NCBI GenBank assembly: GCA_021202075.1
Contig: JAJQDT010000057.1
Coordinates: 8,405-45,241 of the forward strand
From: Lachnospiraceae bacterium
GTDB taxonomy: Bacteria > Bacillota > Clostridia > Lachnospirales > Lachnospiraceae
Direction of reading: 5' to 3'
Length of the DNA: 36,837 nucleotides
The notes under the pieces are model-generated. The model did not search any database and was not told the DNA's origin. It saw only the letters and a program-made list of their open reading frames with translations. Below, piece by piece: positions 25,678 to 32,433 of the stretch (position 1 is the first letter of the stretch; each line of letters starts with the position of its first letter). The translations under genes were made by a program, and so were the position numbers.

Positions 25678-26370
25678 ATGAGCAGACAAACCTGGAAGCC
25701 CGGCAATATGCTGTATCCGCTGCCCGCCGTGATGGTGAGCTGCGCGCGGCCCAAAGAGCGCCCGAATATTATAACGGTCGCCTGGACCGGCACCATTTGT
25801 TCGAATCCGGCGATGCTGTCGGTTTCCATAAAGCCGGAGCGGTATTCGTATGATATCATTCGCGGCACAGGAGAATTTGTCGTCAATCTGACGACCAAAA
25901 AGCTGGCCAGAGCGGCGGACTACTGCGGCGTCCGCTCCGGCCGCGATGTGGACAAATTCCGCGAAATGCATCTGACCGCCATCCCGGCGGCATTTGTGGC
26001 TGCTCCTTTGATCGAGGAAAGCCCGGTGAACCTTGAGTGCCGGGTAAAGCAGATCCTGGAGCTTGGGTCGCACCACATGTTCGTGTCCGAGGTGGTCGGT
26101 GTGGACGTCGATGACCGTTATCTGGATGAGAAGGGAAAGCTTCACCTGAACGACTCAGAGCTTATGGTCTACTCCCACGGCTCGTATTTTTCACTCGGAG
26201 AGACTCTCGGCAGCTTCGGCTTCAGCGTCCGGAAGAAGCCGCCAGAACGGCAGGCGCATAGAAAAATGGAAGTGCGAAAAGGTAGCAGTGCAGATTCAGA
26301 AAAAGCGCATGAACAGGCAAACAAAAACCGGCATCCTGTGAGCGCTTCGGTGCACAGAAGCCGAAGCTAA
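25678..26370 (+). CDS. Flavin reductase family protein (FMN-binding split barrel)
   Basis: The 230-residue protein matches the flavin_reduct family: LYPLPAVMVSCARPKERPNIITVAWTGTI near the start, SVSIKPERYSYDII, EFVVNLTTKKLARAADYCG and SPVNLECRVKQILELGSHHMFVSEV. Members bind FMN and reduce it with NAD(P)H or act as small flavoprotein electron carriers; which applies here is not clear. The last 35 residues are basic and hydrophilic and look like an unstructured tail. GAGGAG lies 7 bases before the ATG, and only 9 bases separate it from ppaC, so the two are probably translated from the same transcript. Confidence 0.88.
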   Translation: MSRQTWKPGNMLYPLPAVMVSCARPKERPNIITVAWTGTICSNPAMLSVSIKPERYSYDIIRGTGEFVVNLTTKKLARAADYCGVRSGRDVDKFREMHLTAIPAAFVAAPLIEESPVNLECRVKQILELGSHHMFVSEVVGVDVDDRYLDEKGKLHLNDSELMVYSHGSYFSLGETLGSFGFSVRKKPPERQAHRKMEVRKGSSADSEKAHEQANKNRHPVSASVHRSRS

Positions 26371-26450
26371 AACGTTCGATATCTTCTTAGGAACTTAAGA
26401 ACAATTTCCTGCGCAAAATGGCAAAATTTTGGTTCCGGTTTGTCCGGGTT

Positions 26451-26690
26451 AGGAACTGTCGCGAAATAACTTACCCATCTTGTACCGCCTGACGCGCGAA
26501 TGGAAGCGCTCTTTGCTTCGCTTCGGTCGGCGCTGGGCATCCACTGGATGCCCAGCGCCCCTGCCTAAGCTCGGCGGCAGAACGCGCCGCCCATAAAAGC
26601 CTCGTCGCCGCCCGTTTTGCCCGCTCAGGTCCTTTTTTTTGTATTTTTACGCTCCGACTGCCGCCGGGCGTTATCCGAATGTACGTTTGG
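26451..26690 (+). repeat. Palindromic element A (degenerate copy)
   Basis: 26451-26500 is closely similar to the left arm of element B (26801-26850): AGGAACTGTCGCGAAATAAC against AGGATCTGTCGCTAAATAAC, with the same CGCGAA end. Inside is a perfect 14-bp hairpin, GGCGCTGGGCATCC (26529-26542) with GGATGCCCAGCGCC (26546-26559). The right arm is only weakly kept (CGTTATCCG near 26670), so the end is approximate. A TCC-T8 tract at about 26630 lies in its second half. Confidence 0.65.
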
Positions 26691-26728
26691 TTCATTCTGA
26701 CGAAATCGTTTAAAATTGTGAATTTTTG

Positions 26729-26756
26729 TTTACATTTCAATGAAATGTGGTATACT
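26729..26756 (+). promoter_or_regulatory. murA promoter with a palindromic operator candidate
   Basis: TTTACA at 26729-26734, a 16-bp spacer and TATACT at 26751-26756. The palindrome ACATTTCA-A-TGAAATGT (26732-26748) overlaps the end of the -35 box and fills the spacer, a typical place for a repressor site. Transcription from here would give a 250-nt leader that contains element B. Confidence 0.6.
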
Positions 26757-26800
26757 GACTATTGTGCATAAAAAAGCACGAATAAAATTCCGTAGTGTTT

Positions 26801-26958
26801 AGGATCTGTCGCTAAATAACTCATGCATCTTGCACCGCCTAATACGCGAATCGCAGGTTCTAAAAGCCTCGCCGTAGCCCGCTACGGCTGCGTTTTTAGA
26901 GCCTGTGCTTCGCGCATTATCCGGCACAATCTGCACAAGTTATTTATCGCCAGCTCCT
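26801..26958 (+). repeat. Palindromic element B, 158 bp, in the murA leader
   Basis: The 50-bp ends 26801-26850 and 26909-26958 are imperfect inverted repeats (AGGATCTGTCGCTAAATAAC against the reverse complement AGGAGCTGGCGATAAATAAC, then 30 more bases ending CGCGAA). Further in, GCAGGTTCTAAAA pairs with TTTTTAGAGCCTGTGC and the centre is a perfect GCCGTAGC-CC-GCTACGGC. The whole unit folds into a single hairpin of roughly 70 bp and has no coding capacity, like a MITE or REP-type element. Confidence 0.88.
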
Positions 26959-26994
26959 TACTGCCATATTACCCGGTTTCCGGGAGGGGAGAGT

Positions 26995-27006
26995 ATGGAT
27001 AAATAA
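26995..27006 (+). promoter_or_regulatory. Three-codon upstream reading frame before murA
   Basis: A hairpin CCCGG-TTT-CCGGG is followed by GGGAGGGGA and an ATG at 26995 that reads M-D-K-stop, ending 12 bases before murA. The murA ribosome binding site GAGGTG comes right after the stop, so ribosomes could reinitiate. It may also be chance. Confidence 0.3.
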
Positions 27007-27018
27007 CAGAGGTGTTCT

Positions 27019-28311
27019 ATGGAACAGTATATTATCAGAGGAGGAATTCCACTGGCAGGAGAGGTGGAGATCTCCGGTGCAAAGAACGCGGCGCTCGGTA
27101 TTCTTGCGGCTGCGATCATGACGGACGATACCGTGCTGATTGACAATCTTCCGGATGTCAGGGACATCAATGTACTTCTGGAAGCAATGGAGAGCATCGG
27201 CGTGCATGTGGATCGGGTCACCCGTCACGCGGTCATGATGAACAGCAAGGACATCGGCGATGTCAGCGTAGACTACGAATATATTAAGAAAATCCGTGCC
27301 TCTTATTATCTGATTGGGGCACTTCTTGGCAAATACAAAAAAGCAGAGGTGCCGCTTCCGGGCGGATGCAACATCGGAAGCAGGCCAATCGATCTTCACA
27401 TCAAAGGCTTCAAGGCTCTGGGTGCGAAGGTGACTATTCGCAATGGCTTCATTATCGCGACGGCAGAACATCTGCATGGAAGCCATATTTACCTGGATAC
27501 TGTTTCCGTCGGCGCGACAATCAATATCATGATGGCCGCATCCCTGGCGGAGGGCTATACGATCATAGAGAACTGCGCGAGGGAGCCTCACGTGGTAGAC
27601 GTTGCGAACTTTCTGAACAGCATGGGCGCGAACATTCGCGGTGCGGGCACCGACGTCATCCGTATCCGCGGCGTCGAAAGTCTCCATCGGACGGAATATT
27701 CCATCATTCCGGATCAGATCGAGGCCGGCACCTTTATGTTTGCCGCCGCGGCGACCAAGGGCGATGTGATGGTCAAGAACGTCATTCCGAAGCATCTGGA
27801 GGCGACGACCGCCAAGCTTCTGGAGATCGACTGCGAGGTGGAAGAGTTTGACAATGCGGTTCGCGTCGTCGCCTCCAAACGCCTGAGCAGCACGAACGTC
27901 AAGACCCTTCCCTATCCCGGATATCCGACAGATATGCAGCCGCAGATCAGCGTAACCCTTGCCCTGGCGCGCGGCACGAGCATCGTGACCGAGAGTATTT
28001 TCGAAAATCGTTTTAAATATATGGATGAACTGACCCGCATGGGTGCGGATGTCCGCGTGGAAGGGAACACCGCAATCATTTCGGGGGTGGATACTCTGAC
28101 CGGGGCGCGTGTCTCTGCGCCGGATCTTCGGGCAGGCGCCGCACTCGTCATTGCCGGGCTGGCGGCCGAGGGAATTACAACGATTGACGATATCATGTAT
28201 ATCCAGCGCGGCTATGAAAGCTTTGATGAGAAGCTCCGCAGTCTCGGCGCCGAGATTGAGAAGGTTAACAGTGAGAAGGAAGCAATGAAATTCCGCCTGC
28301 GGACAGGCTGA
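27019..28311 (+). CDS. murA: UDP-N-acetylglucosamine 1-carboxyvinyltransferase
   Basis: MurA transfers enolpyruvate from phosphoenolpyruvate to UDP-GlcNAc, the first committed step of peptidoglycan synthesis. The 430-residue protein has the N-terminal SGAKNAALGILAAAIM, the active-site loop PGGCNIGSRPIDLHIKG with the catalytic Cys117 that fosfomycin attacks, EPHVVDVANFLNSMGA, DQIEAGTFM and YPTDMQPQ. The cysteine is present, so the enzyme should be fosfomycin sensitive in principle. GAGGTG precedes the ATG. Firmicutes often carry two murA copies, and which one this is cannot be told here. A terminator follows at once. Confidence 0.97.
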   Translation: MEQYIIRGGIPLAGEVEISGAKNAALGILAAAIMTDDTVLIDNLPDVRDINVLLEAMESIGVHVDRVTRHAVMMNSKDIGDVSVDYEYIKKIRASYYLIGALLGKYKKAEVPLPGGCNIGSRPIDLHIKGFKALGAKVTIRNGFIIATAEHLHGSHIYLDTVSVGATINIMMAASLAEGYTIIENCAREPHVVDVANFLNSMGANIRGAGTDVIRIRGVESLHRTEYSIIPDQIEAGTFMFAAAATKGDVMVKNVIPKHLEATTAKLLEIDCEVEEFDNAVRVVASKRLSSTNVKTLPYPGYPTDMQPQISVTLALARGTSIVTESIFENRFKYMDELTRMGADVRVEGNTAIISGVDTLTGARVSAPDLRAGAALVIAGLAAEGITTIDDIMYIQRGYESFDEKLRSLGAEIEKVNSEKEAMKFRLRTG

Positions 28312-28332
28312 ACCGCAGCGATTTATCAGGAA

Positions 28333-28367
28333 ACAGAACGTCTGTGTAGAGCAGGCGTTCTGTTTTT
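28333..28367 (+). terminator. Intrinsic terminator of murA
   Basis: ACAGAACG (28333-28340) pairs with CGTTCTGT (28356-28363), followed by a run of T at 28363-28367. Confidence 0.85.
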
Positions 28368-28373
28368 GTACAC

Positions 28374-28412
28374 GAGCCGCGTAAGGAATTTTCCGGCTAA
28401 AGCCGCCCAGGC
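28374..28412 (+). repeat. Nested palindromic element, short copy
   Basis: GAGCCGCGTAAGGAATTTTC followed by CGGC-TAAA-GCCG. It aligns with the element at 11571-11612 and begins 7 bases after the murA terminator T tract. Confidence 0.7.
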
Positions 28413-28535
28413 AATAACTTTGCTGCTGGAGATGAATGAATTGTCCGAAAAATATATATTATTAATGAAATTGATACAAAAATCAGAGAAATAAGCCACC
28501 GAAATAAAATAAATTGAAAAAAATTTAAAAAAGTG

Positions 28536-28564
28536 TTGACAAAACTAAAATCCTGTGATATAGT
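28536..28564 (+). promoter_or_regulatory. Strong promoter facing a gene-poor region
   Basis: TTGACA (28536-28541), a 17-bp spacer and TATAGT (28559-28564) in an AT-rich context. It is among the closest matches to consensus in the window, yet no normal-sized gene follows for more than 900 bases. Confidence 0.8.
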
Positions 28565-28646
28565 ACAACCATCAACAAACACATTGTTGTTCCTATAGAT
28601 CAAAACCTATAGACAATGACATGCAAAGGAGAGGAGGTCGATTCCA

Positions 28647-28730
28647 GTGGACACAGTCTCACATTTCTTAAAAGAACATGTATGTGGCGGGATGCATGTT
28701 TCCTGTGAAAAAGACCTCAGTCAGAGTTGA
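28647..28730 (+). CDS. Possible 27-residue peptide at the start of the 28571 transcript
   Basis: A GTG at 28647 lies 9 bases after GAGGAGG and reads 27 codons, MDTVSHFLKEHVCGGMHVSC then EKDLSQS. It is the first frame after a strong promoter. The two Cys and two His might bind metal, but similarity to a known family is not evident. Confidence 0.35.
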   Translation: MDTVSHFLKEHVCGGMHVSCEKDLSQS

Positions 28731-29065
28731 TTCAAGAAATATCGTAAAAGAACGATGAATGGAGAGAAAAAAGAATCTGCTGGCTGAGCACATGAATCCC
28801 ATGAAGAAGAAAAGCGGACGCGCAGGTTCGCTGATAAAGAGCAGAAAAGCCGAATGTGAAAACAAAATGCGGGAAAGCAGAAAGATACCGGGTTCATGGC
28901 CGGGTGATTTCAGAGAAAAGTAGAAACGTAAGAAAATGTGGAGTGGAAGGTGACCTGTGCTGCCGGAGTTCAGTATAAGTCATTTGTAGAGAATCCGGAG
29001 GAACGGATTTGATTCACAAAAGAGGTTCAGACGAGAAATGAATCCACGTTTCTAAAAAAATCCAA

Positions 29066-29128
29066 AGAGCCTGAAGAGCCTGAAGAGCCTGAAGAGCCTG
29101 AAGAGCCTGAAGAGCCTGAAGAGCCTGA
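29066..29128 (+). repeat. 9-bp tandem repeat, 7 perfect copies
   Basis: Seven uninterrupted copies of AGAGCCTGA. One frame would read Glu-Pro-Glu repeats in an open stretch from about 29013 to 29171, but it has no start codon or ribosome binding site. Confidence 0.97.
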
Positions 29129-29453
29129 AAGGGCGCCGCATTTAAGAAAAGAATCTGTAAGAAGATTTAAAAAATAAAATTCAAAATTGTTGAAAGAGAC
29201 AATAAAGAACAGCGTAGTTCAGAGAAAAAAGAATGAATTAGCGCAGAAATGGTTATCGCATTCGCAGTGAGATTCAGAGAAAAAAGAATGGATTCACAAA
29301 AAGAAAGTTCGTAAAAGACAGCCACATGATTTATAAAAGAAGTCATTCGTGTAAAGAAACGAAGGAAAAATTTTATAAATAAACAGGAAGAACTCTCTCC
29401 ATAGATAGATATTATATAAAAAAGAAAGAACAAGAATATCATTTCAAAATAAA

Positions 29454-29481
29454 AAAAGGAGGACTGAAAAGTCCTCCTTTT
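29454..29481. terminator. Bidirectional terminator
   Basis: AAAAGGAGGACT (29454-29465), GAAA loop, AGTCCTCCTTTT (29470-29481): a perfect 12-bp hairpin with A and T tracts on both sides. It can end the plus-strand transcript from 28571 and the minus-strand glycerophosphotransferase transcript, whose stop codon overlaps the stem at 29480-29482. Confidence 0.92.
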
Positions 29482-32143
29482 ATTTCCCTTTTTTTACCAT
29501 AGCCATCTCGTGCTCCAGCATGATCGGGTAGATTCTCGCGCAATTGTTGTTGTCGGAGAAGGCGAAGAAATCGTCCGCTCGCCGACGGTACTCATCGGGC
29601 ATCCGGCAGTCGTTTTTCATATACTCACAGAGTACGTCGATCAGTTCATCGTTTGTGTGACAGATTTCTCCGAAACCCATGGTATCATAGAAAAAGGTAC
29701 CCTCCTCATAGTGCTGCGGAATGTCATGATGATGAAGGTAGACAACCGGTTTACGCATATAGGCGAAGTCGAACTGTACGCCGGAAAAATCGGTTACCAT
29801 CAAAGCAGCTTCGCAGAACAGCTTTTCATAGCTCATATCGCCAATGGACGGGATGATTTCTACCCGGTCATTTTTGATAAAATCTTTTACCTGCGGACTG
29901 ATGAGCGGGTGCAGCACATACTGAATGCGGTATCCGTACCGGGCCGCGGCCTCGAGGAGCCTTGGATCATTGATCAGTCCGTTGTAGACGCGGTAATAAT
30001 TGGTCGACTTAAAATGAGGATTGTATCTGCGCGCGTTTGACTCTCCATGAAAAGCAGGAAGTACGGAATTCATACGCCAGGTGGGAGAGAGCAGAAGAAT
30101 TTTCTGCGCACGGTTTTTCAACCCATCATAGCGCGGTACACCGGTCAGCTTCAGAGCGTCGTAGCCGACGTAGTCGTAGGCTGGCTTTGAAAGATTTTCT
30201 ATTTCATATTTCGAAGCACAGAAATAGAGCTTCGTGTTATCCCGCAGTCGCTGTTGCGCAATCGCTATTTTCTGGATGGACATTCCGTGCTGTACACAGG
30301 CGGTATCAAAATGGATTCCGCCGCGGATGGCGCGGGAGGTATCCGAACTGTAGCTATTAAACGCAAAAACCGTGGAATTGGAGGCAATGACCATGTCCGC
30401 ATTGAGGAAGATCAGGCGGTGGCGAATGCTTCCGCGCCGCAGCGGATGATAGCCCTCTTTTTCCAGGCGGGCATAGTCTGCGGAGGATTTATCCAACAGA
30501 TAATATTTCCGGATTCCGTCCTTCTGTGCGGCGGCATATTTATAAATATACTCAGAAGAATCGCCACCTTTATAGATTTTGTCCATAAACAGCCAGATCC
30601 GCTGTCTGGAAAACCAGGGCTGAAGGACGAAATTGACCATTTTCAGAGGAAGATATTTACGGCCGATTTTCTTCCGGATCATTTCCGCCCAGAGGGAAAC
30701 TTCTTCCCGGAGCACGCGGAGCGGGGAAGAGGACAGGATATGGATCTGTCTGCCATCCTGAAGGGCGAGATATCTCCCAAAACGCCAATACCCATGATCC
30801 AGATTCTCAGCAAAACGGCTGAAGCTGGACAGAAAGGCGAGATCCATGACATATTCGGGCACTGCCGCATCTTCCATATCGGCCTGCCGGATCCGGAAGC
30901 TAAGGAGCCGTTCGGCGGACGAAGGATCGGATAAGGAATCACTGGTTTCATCCACCGGAATGGAAATATGAAACGTCTTTGAGCGGGAGAAGGACATCCC
31001 GAAGTATTTTGTCAGAGAATATCGATGATTGTAGACCGGATAATAACAGGCCGAGCCGAGCCGGGCAACGACTTCGATGCTGCCTTCCGGGAAAAAGTCC
31101 TCATAGGAACCATCCATTTCCAGACATCCGTTCCGATAATCAATCAGACGGATATGAAGCTGTGTGTCGTCAAGGGTGGCAAACACGATGCCATCGCAGG
31201 TGAGCGCAATTGTGCCATCCCTGAATTCGGGCTTTGGATACCAGGACCAGTCCTTCCTTTTCATGCGCAGCAAAAGCAGCCGCTGGGACGGCGAAACATA
31301 GGACATGTGCACGTTGCGGTCAAGGATCGCTTCGAAGCTGACATATCGGAGCACCTCCGACAGCAGCTCCGTATAGGGAACCACGGCATCCGGCTCAATG
31401 ACATGCCGGTTGCGATTGTCTACATTTGCACGAAAACGGCAGGAAACCATATACAATGCCAGATGCTGGATCATGAGTGGAATGGAACCGTTTTCCTTTT
31501 GCGTCCTTGAAAGGAGAGGAAGCAGGAATTCTTCGATAGACTCATAGTACCATTCTCTGGTAAGCGGGCGGACATCATATTGAGGGATCGCTTCGCAGGG
31601 CAGCGCATACTCAATCTCGCAGGAACCGGCATAGGTAAATTTTGGATTCCGGGCAAGAAGCGATAATAAAATCATTTTTTCCCGCTCAACGGACTCCGGC
31701 GTTTCCTGTACTGCCTGCGTCAGCGCCAGTGTCTGAAAAAGGAGACCATGAAGGACGATGGGAAAAACAACCGGATTCTTGCGGGCGTTCATACGAAGGG
31801 TCTTTTTCTGCGGGAGCAGGGAAAAAAACTCAACAAGCCGGTGAAAACACTGGGCAATCTGGGACGGCATGATAAAAACGCTTTCCCGGGAACCGGCAGC
31901 GTTGAGCAGATTTTCCAGAAAGGACTTTGAAAATTTGTCGCCGACGTCGAGAAAAATCGTGTAAGTGCCCCTGGCTTCCGAAATCCTCGCCAGCGTCTGC
32001 GCACGTGGATGATACGGATCCGGCTCCGAAACAGGGATGACCTGAAGGCGCTCGGATGCGATCGATTGCGCAGGAAACTCCGGCACCGGATCGTCAGACT
32101 CATGCAGTGCATAGAATACAGTTATATCGTATGGTCGATTCAT
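29480..32143 (-). CDS. CDP-glycerol glycerophosphotransferase family protein
   Basis: The C-terminal part (about residues 510-885) matches the glyphos_transf family that adds glycerol- or ribitol-phosphate units to teichoic acids or similar polymers on the inner face of the membrane. Visible segments include LADMVIASNSTVF-like NADMVIASN, ACVQHGMSIQKIA, LLLSPTWRMN, YVLHPLISP, LMVTDFSGVQFDFAYMRKPVVYL and the His-rich YLHHHDIP. The first 90 residues resemble the start of a family 2 glycosyltransferase (TIFLDVGDKF with a DxGD motif), but the domain looks shortened. The 887-residue length fits the two-domain wall-polymer enzymes. AAGGAT lies before the ATG at 32143. No other polymer genes are adjacent, so the exact polymer is unknown. 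Confidence 0.88.
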   Translation of the reverse strand: MNRPYDITVFYALHESDDPVPEFPAQSIASERLQVIPVSEPDPYHPRAQTLARISEARGTYTIFLDVGDKFSKSFLENLLNAAGSRESVFIMPSQIAQCFHRLVEFFSLLPQKKTLRMNARKNPVVFPIVLHGLLFQTLALTQAVQETPESVEREKMILLSLLARNPKFTYAGSCEIEYALPCEAIPQYDVRPLTREWYYESIEEFLLPLLSRTQKENGSIPLMIQHLALYMVSCRFRANVDNRNRHVIEPDAVVPYTELLSEVLRYVSFEAILDRNVHMSYVSPSQRLLLLRMKRKDWSWYPKPEFRDGTIALTCDGIVFATLDDTQLHIRLIDYRNGCLEMDGSYEDFFPEGSIEVVARLGSACYYPVYNHRYSLTKYFGMSFSRSKTFHISIPVDETSDSLSDPSSAERLLSFRIRQADMEDAAVPEYVMDLAFLSSFSRFAENLDHGYWRFGRYLALQDGRQIHILSSSPLRVLREEVSLWAEMIRKKIGRKYLPLKMVNFVLQPWFSRQRIWLFMDKIYKGGDSSEYIYKYAAAQKDGIRKYYLLDKSSADYARLEKEGYHPLRRGSIRHRLIFLNADMVIASNSTVFAFNSYSSDTSRAIRGGIHFDTACVQHGMSIQKIAIAQQRLRDNTKLYFCASKYEIENLSKPAYDYVGYDALKLTGVPRYDGLKNRAQKILLLSPTWRMNSVLPAFHGESNARRYNPHFKSTNYYRVYNGLINDPRLLEAAARYGYRIQYVLHPLISPQVKDFIKNDRVEIIPSIGDMSYEKLFCEAALMVTDFSGVQFDFAYMRKPVVYLHHHDIPQHYEEGTFFYDTMGFGEICHTNDELIDVLCEYMKNDCRMPDEYRRRADDFFAFSDNNNCARIYPIMLEHEMAMVKKGK

Positions 32144-32175
32144 ACAACAGGGATCCTTTCTTTAAATATATATAT

Positions 32176-32312
32176 AATTGCGCGGCTACCATTACATGTC
32201 CGTATTCGCGAAGCGAATATGGACGAAGGCCGCGCCCCTCGCCGGGGTGGCATCCCGCACTTCGTACGGGATATACAACTACGAAGCAGTTTTTAATTGC
32301 GCGGCTACCATT
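32176..32312. repeat. Hairpin cluster flanked by 18-bp direct repeats
   Basis: AATTGCGCGGCTACCATT occurs at 32176-32193 and again at 32295-32312. Between them are the hairpins GTCCGTATTCGC-GAA-GCGAATATGGAC and ATCCCG-N9-CGGGAT and a GC-rich segment with CCGGGGTGG. The GAA loops resemble those of the element at 36605. The unit lies between two divergent genes and has no coding capacity. Confidence 0.8.
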
Positions 32313-32366
32313 GTAGCATAAAGCGTGTTACTTTTACAACCCGCAATTCTTTCGATTTTTTTCATC

Positions 32367-32395
32367 TTGTTTTGACAAGAAAACACTGGTATGAT
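32367..32395 (+). promoter_or_regulatory. Promoter of the TPR/AAA+ gene
   Basis: TTGTTT (32367-32372), a 17-bp spacer and TATGAT (32390-32395), 38 bases before the start codon. The -35 box lies in the small palindrome CTTGT-TTTG-ACAAG. Confidence 0.6.
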
Positions 32396-32433
32396 ACACT
32401 AAACAAAACAGAAGATGAACGAGGTGACAGGAG

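Larger units (their letters stand above)
28571..29485 (+). ncRNA. Candidate 0.9-kb purine-rich transcript of unknown function
   Basis: Between the promoter at 28536-28564 and the terminator at 29454-29481 no frame is gene-like. The 5' end can fold as CATTGT-CTATAG/CTATAG-ACAATG (28582-28618). GAGGAGG at 28631-28637 precedes a 27-codon frame starting with GTG, and a 54-codon Lys/Arg-rich frame lies at 28759-28923 without a good ribosome binding site. The rest is rich in A and G, with near-repeats of TTCAGAGAAAAAAGAATG (about 29219 and 29274) and a 9-bp tandem array at 29066-29128. It may be a long noncoding RNA, a decayed gene, or repeat-expanded spacer. Confidence 0.4.

Noticed and set aside
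29066..29128. CRISPR-like array
   Set aside because: Units are 9 bp without spacers. The 33-bp array at 36388 likewise has no spacers, and no cas genes are present.
29013..29171. Glu-Pro repeat protein encoded by the 9-bp array
   Set aside because: The frame has no start codon or ribosome binding site, and stops flank it closely.
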